Shown: positions 11,168 to 21,260 of the stretch, piece by piece
Position numbering within the stretch: position 1 is the stretch's first letter
How the letters are laid out: each line of letters begins with the position of its first letter
Assembly (NCBI GenBank): GCA_028752905.1
Contig: JAQNBH010000013.1
Location: 41,607,907 to 41,671,906, forward strand
Length of the DNA stretch: 64,000 nt
Direction of reading: 5' to 3'
From: Cladorhizidae sp. MBARI D1340-BT2
Lineage: Eukaryota; Porifera; Demospongiae; Poecilosclerida; Cladorhizidae
Made by a program: the position numbers and the translations under genes
Notes under the pieces: model-generated
Database searches by the model: none
What the model was told of the DNA's origin: nothing
The model's input: the letters and a program-made list of their open reading frames with translations, nothing else

Positions 11168-11311
11168 ATGGCTTCGTTTACTGAAGAAGAACGTAAATAT
11201 GACGAAGTGTACCAGTATCTCCACCAAGGAGTTTACCCTGAAGGAGCCCAGAAGGAGCCCAGAAGGAGCCCAGAAAGCTGATAAAACTATCATTATAGGC
11301 CTAGTTAGGTA
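11168..11311 (+). pseudogene. Ginger1 transposase N-terminal fragment with 11-bp triplication
   Basis: From the ATG at 11168: MASFTEEERKYDEVYQYLHQ then GVYPEGAQK. This resembles the N-terminus of Ginger1/gypsy-integrase-like transposases (a helix followed by a YP-x-GA-x-K motif). An 11-bp unit, gaaggagccca, is present three times at 11240-11272, shifting the frame; the expected ADKT continuation appears one frame over after the repeat. Everything downstream (zinc finger, DDE core) is missing. Confidence 0.6.
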
Positions 11312-11347
11312 GCGTATTTTAATTTTACTTATAACCACAGACAGGTA

Positions 11348-14300
11348 TAGTAACGGGGGGAGTTTTCAGCCAGGGTCGGTTTTCAGCCACCTCTCAACTT
11401 TTTTAATTTTATCCTCTGAACTAGAGCGCAGATGTTCTAAATAGACATCCAGTGAAGTCACATGGTAATATAGAAATAATTTAAGCCATTGTTTAATAGC
11501 TGGTAATAGGCTTCGACCGAGCTAGGCGGTGAATAAGCAGTGGCGTTTGCTTCAGAACTAGTCGCGGTCCACCCTGAAAGTGTGTAGCTAAGGGGGAGGT
11601 GTAAACTTTGTAGTATAGTTCTGTCTGTGATTGGAGTTAAGCTGCTGGAGTTGGTCTGCAGGCTAACAGATGTCTGATAATAAAGAAAATCTACATCAAA
11701 GGGAAACTAACACCAGGGAAAGGTACAGAAAATGGTCAGTACAAATGATGACAAAGGCCTTGAAAGATTGCAATGATGGCATGGGGGTGCGGCAATCTGC
11801 CAAAAAAAAAGATGTTCCTAGAGGTAAGTTTCACTTCTAAGCTTAGTTTTAGGGTGTTTTTTTTCATAATGGAGTTGAATGAAACTTCCTTTGTCCTTTA
11901 TAGGTACTCTACAAAGTAAAGTTAAGCACAACATCCCTGCTAATTCTCGATCAGGCCCTTCTCCATATCTATCTGGTGCAGAGGAAGCTGAGCTTGTTAA
12001 CTGGGTATTCCACATGTCTTCAATTGGATATGGCCGCACAAGGGACCATCTAACGTTGATAGTCAAGGCGATTCTAGATAAAGATGGTCGACGTAACCCA
12101 TTTGCACAAAACCGTCCTGGTAAGGATTGGCTTCGTGGGTTTATGGCAAGACATCCTGAAATTTCACTCAGGAAGTCACAAACCTTGGATGTGTATCGTG
12201 CTCTCTCTTGCACTCCGGCCATTCTGGATCAATGGTATGCTGGCTTTAAAGTTTTCCTAGAATCACACAATATTCTTGATTGCCCCTCTGCTATCTACAA
12301 CTGCGATGAGAGTGGGTTTCCTCTCATGTCTCGTACTGGGAAAGTGCTAGCACCATGTGGTTCAAAACAAGTGAACAAAGTTAGTAGTGGAAATAAACAA
12401 CAGATCACTACATTGGTCTGCTATAATGCAGCTGGCGAAACCATACCACCCTATCACGTCTTTCCAGGTGAACGCTTCAAAGAAAACCCTTTAGATGGTG
12501 GTGTTCCAAATAGTTACATGGGACACAGTGACAATGGTTGGATGACAGCATCACTCTTCTATGGTTGGTTAGCCAACCATTTTATTAAGAGAATACCTCC
12601 TGAACGTCCAGTTGTCATAGTTTTTGATGGACATGGCTCTCATATCAATATGGAAGTTTCTAAACTCGCCATAGAAAATCAGGTACTACTCTATTGTCTC
12701 CCACCTCACTGTACACATTGTATGCAGCCATGTGATGTCGGCTTCTTCAAGCCTCTGAAACAGAACTGGGATAAGGCTGTAGAAAGATGGGAGATAGAGC
12801 ACCTAGGCGATGTATTGAGTAAATATGATTTCGCAAAAGTGTTTCGAGTTGCCTGGGAGAAGACAGTGAAATTGTCAACCATGGTAAACAGCTTCAGAGT
12901 CACAGGTCTTTGTCCTATAAACAGGCTAGCTATTAAAGCTGATATCCTTGCACCATCTACTGTCTACCACTCTCAGAACAGTGGAGCTGGTGACAAGAAT
13001 CCGAGTCCACCTGAGTGTCCACATGACAACCCACCTGAGAATCTACCTGATGTTACAGGATCTACACCAACTCTGCAGATGTTAGAAAAATCAATGACAG
13101 TGGACCAGATTGAGTGTTTCCAGTGCCGACTAGATGAAGGATATGATCTCACTCATGATGAGTTGTACCTTGAATGGAAGTCACTCAAAAGTCTAGCAGA
13201 CCAGACTTCCACATCGTCGCAAGATGCTACAACAAAAGGTAACATTTCTCCACCAAAGGCCAGTGGTACGGCTACCTCTGTAACTTCCACACCTGTCTCT
13301 GTAGCTTCCATGCATGCATCAAGTGAGACACCAGCACCAAATCTTAAATTGCAACCTGGAAAAGCAATTTCTCCGGTATTCAAAGACATTTTATGTTATC
13401 CAAAAGTGAAAAGTAAGAAGGGGAAGCAAACAGCACATCGAACTAAGCTTCCAAGCCACCTGACATCAAATCAGTTTATTGAACTTTGCGAAGAAAAAGA
13501 ACGAAAGAAAAAAGAAGAAGAAGAGGACAAGGAAAGGAAAAGACTAGAGCGAGAGGAAAAGGCAAGGAAAAGAAAGGAATTGGAAAAAGAGAAAGCCAGA
13601 ATCCGGCATCAAAAACAGGAAGAAAGAGAGAGAAAGAAGGAGGAGGAGCAAAAGAGAAAGGAAAAGAGGCAGCTTGAGCTTCAACAGAAGAAGTACGGGA
13701 AACAGAGAAGCAAGCAAAATTCCAACCCATCTTCATCGGGTGAGTCTCCGTCATCCACTGGTGAGCCTCTGTCATCCACTATCGAGCCTCCATCTACTAC
13801 TGAGCCTCTGTCATCCACTGGTGATCCTTCAACATTGGGAGGTTCTGGGTTGCCACATTTCAACCAGTCTTCATCAGGTGATTCTGGTGTAGTGAAACGT
13901 GGAACGAAGCGTCGTAAGGTTGCACTTGTGACGTCTGTTTGTTGTGCTCTCTGTGGGACAGCCGAAGATAGTTCGGATTCTGAGGAGAACTGGGTGGAAT
14001 GTGGCCACTGTGGAAGATGGTTTGAAGAGACATGTGCTGATGTAGACATTGGAAGTATTTTAGACATTGAATGGCTTTGTCACTTTTGTGAAAGTATTTG
14101 ATTATTGGTCAAAATATGAAAAACAACCCCACTACTATTTGGTTTGCTTAAATATTAATGAGAAGATATAATAGTTAATTCATAGTACATCATTATTGTG
14201 TGTGTAGAATGGAAGTTGTTGGCACAATTGTTGGGTTAAAAGGTGTGGCTGAAAACTCCCTCTGGTGGCTGAAAACTCCCTTAGTTAGGTGGGTGCACTT

Positions 14301-14469
14301 TGGTGTAAAAATCTGAACAAAACACATACATGATCCTTAACTAAAGTGATATTATTGTAGCCCAAGATATGCCCAACACTAAATCCTACAAAAAGAAATG
14401 AAGTTCAATGAAGAGTGTGGTAGAACAAGGAAAAGTAGCTTAGGTGGCTGAAAACTCCCCCCGATACTA
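11348..14469 (+). mobile_element. Pogo-like (Tc1/mariner superfamily) transposon, apparently complete, TA target site
   Basis: TA at 11346-11347 and 14470-14471 flanks inverted ends tagtaacggggggagttttc (left) and the complement of tagtatcggggggagttttc (right). The string ggctgaaaactccc and its complement recur just inside both ends (11370-11395, 14250-14285, 14440-14462) and may be transposase-binding repeats. The element holds one intact two-exon gene. It sits inside the Ginger1-type element, so it is the younger of the two. Confidence 0.88.
11670..14101 (+). CDS. Pogo-like DDE transposase with C-terminal PHD-like finger
   Basis: Two exons (11670-11823 and 11904-14101; donor gtaagt, acceptor ttatag) give 783 residues with no internal stop. 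Residues 18-58 form a Psq-type helix-turn-helix (KWSVQMMTKALKD...GVRQSAKK). A Tc5/CENP-B-like HTH follows (about 70-140), then the DDE_1 catalytic core with three acidic motifs: NCDESGF, VFDGHGSH and QPCDVGFFKPLK. Next comes a Ser/Thr-rich linker, a long Lys/Glu/Arg-rich probably coiled-coil helix (13480-13690), and a cysteine cluster CALC...WVECGHCGRWFEETC...WLCHFC. The cluster is PHD-like, but the usual histidine in WFHxxC is glutamate. The transposase would bind the element's ends and cut and paste at TA. Start chosen because exon 1 supplies the HTH and splices in frame. Confidence 0.88.
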
Positions 14470-14939
14470 TATATGACGAGGACACCACGTTGAAGGGCAC
14501 TCTTTCTTGGCAGCATCACAAATAACTGCTAGCCCCACCAGTGCTTGTAGCAAGAGCTACAAAGTACGTGCTAGCTGGCGTCGGGATGGGGATACCAAAT
14601 ACCCTAGGGCGCGTGGGATACCAAATTCCCTGAGGGGATGGCAAATACCCTAGGGGATGCCTAGGGGATGGCAAATACCCTAGTATTTGGCATCCCCTCA
14701 GGGAATTTGGTGTGGGGATACCATATTCCCTGGCATGCCAAATACCCTGTGACACCGGTGTCATTGCCTTTTTGACCTATGCGTCAACACGGGGCACGTT
14801 CGCAGGTTCCCGATGCCATATTTATTCTTTTCCTTCCCCTTTGCACTTAATTGTTTATTGAGCATTATTTGCGCATATTTCTGAAGGGTAAATCTACAAT
14901 GAAAAATTTAGATATTTCAAAAAAACATTTTTAACAAAC

Positions 14940-17900
14940 TTTGATATTGAGTATATAATATCCACCAAGGGAGGTGGATTTGAAGGTAGTGTTGGGAACG
15001 AAGAAGTTTGATGTGCTGGGAGTAGCGGAGACATTTTTGCAGAAGGAGGATGAGGTGAGTGTGGCAGGATATGAGTGGTATGGCAGGATATGAGTGGTAT
15101 GGCAGGAATAGAGAGGGTGGCAGGCGGGCGAGTGGAGGTGTGGGAGTTCTGGTGCATGAGAGTTTGGAATCTAGGGTGAGGAAGTCAAGAGAAGGTTTGC
15201 TGTGGGTGGAGTTAAGCGGAGCGGGGAGAAGAAAAACCATGATAGGGGTAGTGTATGTGAACCCAGAAGGAGTGAGAGTGAGTGAGACGGAGATATTGTT
15301 TGAGGTATTGCAGGAGGATGTGGTGAAGTATGAAGAGAAAGGGTTCGATGTTGTTATGATGGGGGACTTCAATGCAAAGATTGGATTAGGTGTGGAGGAC
15401 AACCCAAACAGTAATGGAAGGCGGTTGTTGGAGTTGGTTAGGGTTGGAGGTCTGATTGTGGGGAACGAGTTGCAGTGCTGTGAGGGCAGGTGGACGTGGG
15501 AATGTGGGGAGAGAAAGTCGGTCATAGACTATATGTTGTTTAGTGAGAACATGGATGTAGCTAGGGTGGTAGTTGAGGACTCAGGCAAGCTGGATGTGGG
15601 GTCGGACCATAACATTATTTGGGGAGAAATTACGTGGGGTACGAGAGAGGTACAAGTGAGAAGAGAGCGACATAAATGGAGAGTTGACAATAGGCTAGAC
15701 TGGATGGAGTATCAGGAGGCAGTGGAGGAAATGTTCATGGGGTGGGAAGAGGAGGTGAGAGAGCTTGAGCAAGAGTTGGGAGGAAACATAGTTGAAGAGG
15801 TGTGGGGTAGGTGGAAGGAGAAAGTTTTGGCTGCAGCGGAGAAAGGAATTGGAAGGAAGAAGATTACAGACAGGTCAGAGGGATGGTGGTCAGGGGATGT
15901 GGAGTGGTTGATTTGTGTCAGGAAGGAGAAATGTAAGAGGCTAAAGGAAGCCAGGAAGAGAGGGGAGAGAGAGGCTACATTAAGACAACTATGGGATGAC
16001 TATAGAGAAGCAAGAAAGGAAGTGAAAAAGACTATTAGGATAGAGAAGAAGGAATTGAGGAAGAGAACTATAAAGAAGATTAGAGAGCAGGGTGGGACTA
16101 GTTGTAAGCTTTTTTGGAATGATTTAAGAGCAAAGAGGAAGGAGAGAAAGATAAAAGGAGTGAGAGATGAAGAGGGAAGGATGGTAGAGGAGGAAGTCGA
16201 GGTGTTGGAGGTGATGGCAAAACACTGGGAAGAGCTGGGAAGGAAAAAAGAGGATGCCACAGCACAAGAAGTAGAGATGGGAGAAGTGGGTGGGCATGAG
16301 CTGGGTATGTGTGAAGAAGTAAGCTGGGAAGAAGTGGTAGAGGTATTAAAGTGTTTGAAGAGAGGAAAGGCACCAGGCCCTGATGGAATGTTGAATGAGA
16401 TGCTGATGTATGGAGGTAGAAGGTTGGTGGAAGTGATGGTGCAGGTGATGAATGTGGTGATGAGGATTGAGTGCTGCCCAGTGGACTGGAAGAGGAGTTT
16501 ACTAGTACCTCTCCACAAGGATGGTGACGAGGATGAAGTAGGGAATTATAGGGGAATTTCATTGTGTTGTAATGTGGTGAAGGTGTTTGCGAGAGTGTTG
16601 GCAAGGAGGTTGGGAGTGTTCGCTGAGGATAAGATTTTGACGGAAGCACAAGGAGGATTTAGGAGACAGAGGAGATGTTCAGACCAGTGGTTGGTGTTAA
16701 GAGGAGTTTGTGAAGTGAGGAAGAGCGAGAAAAAAGCTTCATATCTGGCTTTCCTGGATATAAGTAAGGCATATGACAGTGTGTGGAGGGAGGGACTGTG
16801 GCAGAAGTTGAGGCAGTATGGAGTAGAAGAGAAGCTTGTGAGGACATGTGTAGGATTGTATAGTGGGGTGGAGACGACGGTGGTATTGAATGGAAGGAGG
16901 TCAAGGTGGTTCACTGTGGAGAATGGACTTAGGCAGGGATGTCCTTTGTCTCCGCTTCTTTTCAATATATATCTGATGGGAATGGCGGAGGAATTGGAGA
17001 GAGCTGAGCTAGGAGTCAAAGTGGAAGGCTGCTGGTGTGGGGCACTCATGTATGCAGATGATGTTGTTCTTCTGGCTGACTCAGGGGTGGAACTGCAAGC
17101 TATGTTGGATGTGGTACAGGCGTATGTGTTAAGGTGGAAGATGAAATTTAATAGCAAGAAGAGCAAGGTCATGGTAGTAGGGAAGAAGGAATCAGAAGTG
17201 CATTGGAGGATTGGTGAGGAGATATTGGAAGAGGTCAAAGAATTCAAGTACTTAGGAATATGGTTTGATAGGAAGCTAAGGGGTAATGTTCAGTTAGAGA
17301 AGATGGCAAAGAAGGCAGAAGAGTGGGTTGGAAAGGTAATATGGATGAGTAGAGTGAATGGGCAGGTGGAAGTAGACAGAGGAAGAATGGTGTGGGAGCT
17401 TCTAGCGAGACCCAGTATGGAGCATGCAGCCGAAGTGTGGTGGACAGGAGGACGGAATGCTCGCAAGAAGTTGGAGTCAGCACAGATGAGAGTGGGTAGG
17501 AGACTGTTGGGGGCAAGTGATACAGTAGCAGGAGTGGCAATACGGGGAGATATGGGGTGGAGGAAGCTAGAGGAGAGGAGGGAAGAGATGAAGGTTTTGT
17601 TTGGCAAGAGATTAGAGGTGTTGGAACAGAGCAGATTGGTTAAAGTTGTTGTAAATAAACTACGAGAGGATGGAGCAATTGGATGGTGGGAAGAATATGA
17701 TATCTTGAGGAGAAAGTACAAGATAAACAACGAGGTTGGGTCAGTGCGCAAGTGGAAGGGGAAAGTGAAGGTGAGAAATGAGAAGGACTGGGAGGAGGAA
17801 GTAGACGGGAAAAGTACGCTGAATTATTATAAATTGGCAAAGAATGGTGCAGGGGTGGAGAGGTATGTGAGGTCCATGCATGGTCAGGAAGGTGTGCGGC

Positions 17901-18440
17901 TGCAATTTCGACTGAGGACTGCATCAGCTGGGTTGTTAGAGGATAAGAAGAGATGTGGGATAGTTAGGGATGAGAGGTGTATAATGTGTGATAGTGGAGC
18001 AGGGGAGGATGTGGAACATTTCTTGGTGACATGCGGGGAATTTGAGAGGGATCGGCTGGTTCTGATAGATGAGGTACGCAGAATTGCAGGGGCAAGACAG
18101 TGGCTGGATGAATTAAGAAGAGTGAGTAAGGATGGAAAGGTGGCATTGCTTTTGGGGAAAGATGTGGAGGGAGTAAGTGATGCAGTGATGGAGGAGGTGG
18201 GTGAGTGTGTTATGTATTGGGTAGGGAAGTGGTGGCAGAGGAGAAAGGAATTGTTGTATGGTCAGCTGAGGAATGATCTTTGGTCCACTCCTGTCCCCCC
18301 CTTCCTGAGCAGCGGGACACTCGTAACTTAATATTGTGGATAATTTTATTAATTATTTTTTATTAATTAAGTACTGTTGACTTCTTTTTAAAATATAGAT
18401 TGTTATTAGGTTAGTTACTAAATAGTTTCACACTGTGCTG
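14940..18440 (+). mobile_element. Non-LTR retrotransposon (LINE), 5'-truncated
   Basis: The extent is set by the coding similarity starting near 14950 and a short AT-rich 3' tail after 18331. No 5' untranslated region or first open frame is present, and the 3' end is not sharply defined. A related 3' fragment lies on the opposite strand at 20170-20430. Confidence 0.7.
15059..18331 (+). CDS. LINE endonuclease / reverse transcriptase polyprotein
   Basis: 1090 residues in one frame. An apurinic-type endonuclease occupies the first 200 residues (GDFNAKIG about 101; SVIDYMLFS; GSDHNIIW about 181). Reverse transcriptase spans about 400-760: APGPDG, GFRRQR, FLDISKAYDSV, GLRQGCPLSPLLFNIYL, YADDVVLLAD (about 664). 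The C-terminal region has a C-x2-C-H-x-C cluster (CIMCDSGAGEDVEHFLVTC). The N-terminus of the endonuclease lies upstream in another frame (KFDVLGVAETFLQKEDEVS at about 15008), separated by a 19-bp tandem duplication at 15063-15100, so the nuclease is broken while the reverse transcriptase is open. The clade was not assigned. The endonuclease would nick target DNA and the reverse transcriptase copy the element RNA there. Confidence 0.88.
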   Translation: MWQDMSGMAGYEWYGRNREGGRRASGGVGVLVHESLESRVRKSREGLLWVELSGAGRRKTMIGVVYVNPEGVRVSETEILFEVLQEDVVKYEEKGFDVVMMGDFNAKIGLGVEDNPNSNGRRLLELVRVGGLIVGNELQCCEGRWTWECGERKSVIDYMLFSENMDVARVVVEDSGKLDVGSDHNIIWGEITWGTREVQVRRERHKWRVDNRLDWMEYQEAVEEMFMGWEEEVRELEQELGGNIVEEVWGRWKEKVLAAAEKGIGRKKITDRSEGWWSGDVEWLICVRKEKCKRLKEARKRGEREATLRQLWDDYREARKEVKKTIRIEKKELRKRTIKKIREQGGTSCKLFWNDLRAKRKERKIKGVRDEEGRMVEEEVEVLEVMAKHWEELGRKKEDATAQEVEMGEVGGHELGMCEEVSWEEVVEVLKCLKRGKAPGPDGMLNEMLMYGGRRLVEVMVQVMNVVMRIECCPVDWKRSLLVPLHKDGDEDEVGNYRGISLCCNVVKVFARVLARRLGVFAEDKILTEAQGGFRRQRRCSDQWLVLRGVCEVRKSEKKASYLAFLDISKAYDSVWREGLWQKLRQYGVEEKLVRTCVGLYSGVETTVVLNGRRSRWFTVENGLRQGCPLSPLLFNIYLMGMAEELERAELGVKVEGCWCGALMYADDVVLLADSGVELQAMLDVVQAYVLRWKMKFNSKKSKVMVVGKKESEVHWRIGEEILEEVKEFKYLGIWFDRKLRGNVQLEKMAKKAEEWVGKVIWMSRVNGQVEVDRGRMVWELLARPSMEHAAEVWWTGGRNARKKLESAQMRVGRRLLGASDTVAGVAIRGDMGWRKLEERREEMKVLFGKRLEVLEQSRLVKVVVNKLREDGAIGWWEEYDILRRKYKINNEVGSVRKWKGKVKVRNEKDWEEEVDGKSTLNYYKLAKNGAGVERYVRSMHGQEGVRLQFRLRTASAGLLEDKKRCGIVRDERCIMCDSGAGEDVEHFLVTCGEFERDRLVLIDEVRRIAGARQWLDELRRVSKDGKVALLLGKDVEGVSDAVMEEVGECVMYWVGKWWQRRKELLYGQLRNDLWSTPVPPFLSSGTLVT

Positions 18441-19290
18441 TATTATAATTATATGTGATGGCCTTAACAGGCTCAGCAATAGCAACATTAAATCATATAC
18501 CTTCTAGACCAAAATTGCATGTGTGCCCTGCAGGATAACTGCATAAGCGAGAAGTATAACGCTTGGATGATTGAAGGAGGGCCTCTGTCTGCGCCCTTGA
18601 TGGGTGGGTGTAGAGGAGAATATTCAGAGTCACTCTTCCAAAACAGTCTATTTTTGAGACCCAAGCATTTTTATAAGACCTGAGAATAAAAATAAAGTTC
18701 TTCCTTCTATCTCATCTAGAAATAAATTCTCTGGTCACATCAACAAGGTCTAGCTTAGCTGTTGTTCGCGATGCTTATATATATATATTCAGTACACAGT
18801 GATTGAGTTCTGAAGGTAGTCATCCAGAATAGGTGGTACATCATTGTGAGGGTAACAAGGCTCACCATCATACTCTCCTTCACCTATTAAGCAAATCAAT
18901 CAAAACTCACCAGAGTTTTGGTTGGTGTATTATTTATCTAACTTAGCCATAATATTGGGGGGTGGCGGCCCCTAGCTGTTGAAGATTGGGGGGGGGGGGG
19001 CCTCGGCCCCCATGGTACCCATGGTTCTTACTCCCCTGCATATATGGATATTCAGTTGACTATATATATAATTATATAATAATATATAAGTATTCTTTTC
19101 CCAACTTTTAATGCAAAGACCTTTATTAATTATGGCTGATTATATATTATTTAAAAATATATATCTACACACACACACAGCAGTTCACACTAGTTGTTTT
19201 TGTTATCATTTTCACCCGAATTGCTGGCATATCGTTCTGTAAGAAAAGAGGAAAATATGCAGTTATTATAATATTTTACAATTTCACATA
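18441..19290. other. No gene seen
   Basis: AT-rich sequence with a poly-G run near 18988 and TA-rich stretches. No coding exon was recognised. Confidence 0.5.
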
Positions 19291-19292
19291 TA

Positions 19293-19459
19293 CAGTGGAA
19301 TCTCTAAGAGAGGGCAATTTGGGATCAGAAAGTTCGTCCCTCGTTGAAGTTGTTCTCTCTTAGAGGTTTATTAGCATTGCTTAGTAATGAATGGTCTCAT
19401 TTGGGGTCATTTGGTCTGTCCATTACTTAGAGGTTGTCCTCTTTTCGGAGGGTCCACTG
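19293..19459. mobile_element. Short MITE with CAGTGGA ends
   Basis: Inverted ends cagtggaatctct and (complement) cagtggaccctcc, 167 bp, non-coding. The left end follows TA; the right flank is TT, so the TA duplication is imperfect. The ends are of Tc1/pogo type. Confidence 0.55.
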
Positions 19460-20165
19460 TTTATATATAATATAGTAGCTAGCTTACCTGCCATCTTCAT
19501 GCTCAGTACTCTATACCGTGCGTACTGTATTTTGAGGAAGCAAAGAAAATTTCTATGTTTATTTTAAACATAGTTGCATATTTCTAGACTTATGAATATT
19601 TTTCAAGAATTTATTGTAAAAGAGGACAAATTTGGCTAGGGAAGGATTTGGCACAACACCGGAAGTGCCATTAATCGCTCTTGCCAAATTACTCCCCAGG
19701 AGATGGTTCTGCCAGCAGACGACGACAGTAAGCTACGCAGTATCTGTGTTGGGGGCTACAATGAACTCATTCGATAACTACCGGTACGTATATAGTTTTT
19801 TTAATGTGCTTTTTGAAAAAGAAAAACATATTAACCAAACAACAACATAAAATAATAAAAATTTATTTTATATAAGTTACCAAATGTAGAATTTAATTGT
19901 TCTGTTGAACCTTAACTATTAATTTTTACTCTATCTTAATCCTTTTCTTTAAAATGTAATTGCATTTCTACCCCACCTCCCTCTTGCCCTTGCCATGCCC
20001 ATGCCTACATTCTGACAGACATGTATCATGATGTACGCATGTGTCCGAGGTATTGTCAACATATATATATATATAACTTTGTCATAACTTTGTCTTTTCA
20101 TTAAAAAAAATTCTTCTCCATTACAACAGCGTTTGTTTTGGGATGGTGGGGGAGGTGCCAAAGAC
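19460..20165. other. No recognisable gene
   Basis: A 72-residue frame (19632-19850) contains GFGTTPEVPLIALAKLLPRR but matches nothing known to me. The rest is AT-rich. Confidence 0.4.
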
Positions 20166-20169
20166 ATAA

Positions 20170-20430
20170 GGACATGGGACCCTAGGTGCTAAAAATCTTT
20201 TCCTCTTCTCCCACCGCTTGAACACATTTTCCATTACAATTTGGCCTACCATACCCAACACCTCTTCCTTCACCCCTGCTATATACTCACCTACCCAACA
20301 TTAGACCTACTCTCCCTTTATCATCTTCATTTCTCCATACTCCTCAGACCTTTCAATGCTCTCGACCATATCCAATAATCTTCTTAAATCACCAGCAAAC
20401 TCCCCACAGTACAACAAGAAGTGCACAATC
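20170..20430 (-). pseudogene. 3' fragment of a related LINE
   Basis: On the minus strand, HFLLYCGEFAGDLRRLLDMV and further pieces match the C-terminal HFLVTCGEFERDR region of the LINE at 15059-18331, followed by pieces equivalent to its MEEVGECVMYWVGKWWQRRK end. Stops and shifts interrupt it. Confidence 0.65.
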
Positions 20431-21260
20431 TTTCACAACACCTATAAATATATATATAGTAGTCAATAATTATCAGAATAAGGCATGAAACTTGCAGTTG
20501 ATTATCAGTACAAAATTCCCACAGAACTCAGGAGTTAGCTATGTAGGAGAAAGAGTGAGAAACACAATTATCAATTATTGCATCAGTGATTGCATAGATG
20601 CAGGGTCTTATGACCGTGGAAATTGGGGTCCTTCATCACTCACTCCATAAGACCCTGCCTGGGTTTTGGAATCTTGTATATATAAAGCTCTTGAAGCATA
20701 AAATTATGTTTATTTTGATGGTGGGAAAGTAGCAATGGTATGCTCCTGTGTGATGTTCAGAGCTAAAGATGAGCAGAGTATATATAAGTCGGCTCTGCCC
20801 ATCAGTTCTCTCTCCATATTAATACTTATCAGTGACTATTTTATATAATTTATATATTTATTTTTATTACTATCCTTACCTTGTGTTGCCCTTGCAAGCT
20901 CTGTGGGACTATGTCCCAAGTGTAGGGAGGGTACCTTGCTGACCCAGAACCCTCGTTCATTTCCGTTTCGTCTGCTTGTTAGATATTCTAATTTCTTTTT
21001 CTCTTCTCTTTCTAATATATACTTTCTAATATATATATAAGCATATAGCATTTAGTTAACTATATGGCATGCTATATATCGCAACCGCCACATTACTCCC
21101 ATTATTTCCTCAAGTGTTGTGGTATATAGGAAAACCCATTCTATGAATTATTCATTATTCTCATTGACAACTGACCATGAACATATCTTGCCAAATAACT
21201 CAAATAACTCACAATATATTTCACAATTCAAGAGATGCACTATATTATATATATGTTGAC
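20431..21260. other. No gene seen
   Basis: AT-rich, with a small inverted repeat around 20605-20655 (agggtcttatg ... cataagaccct). No coding signal was recognised. Confidence 0.5.

Larger units (their letters stand above)
11034..14754. mobile_element. Ginger1-type DNA transposon, non-autonomous, CCGG target duplication
   Basis: Target duplication CCGG at 11030-11033 and 14755-14758. The ends are TGTCCCAGGGAATTTGGCAT on the left and the complement of TGTCACAGGGTATTTGGCAT on the right. Several subterminal copies of ggaatttggtatcccc follow in both orientations. TGT...ACA ends, long inverted termini and CCGG-specific duplication are the published hallmarks of Ginger1. Without the pogo-like insertion (11348-14469) the element is only about 0.6 kb and keeps just the first piece of a transposase frame, so it is a deletion derivative. 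Confidence 0.85.
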
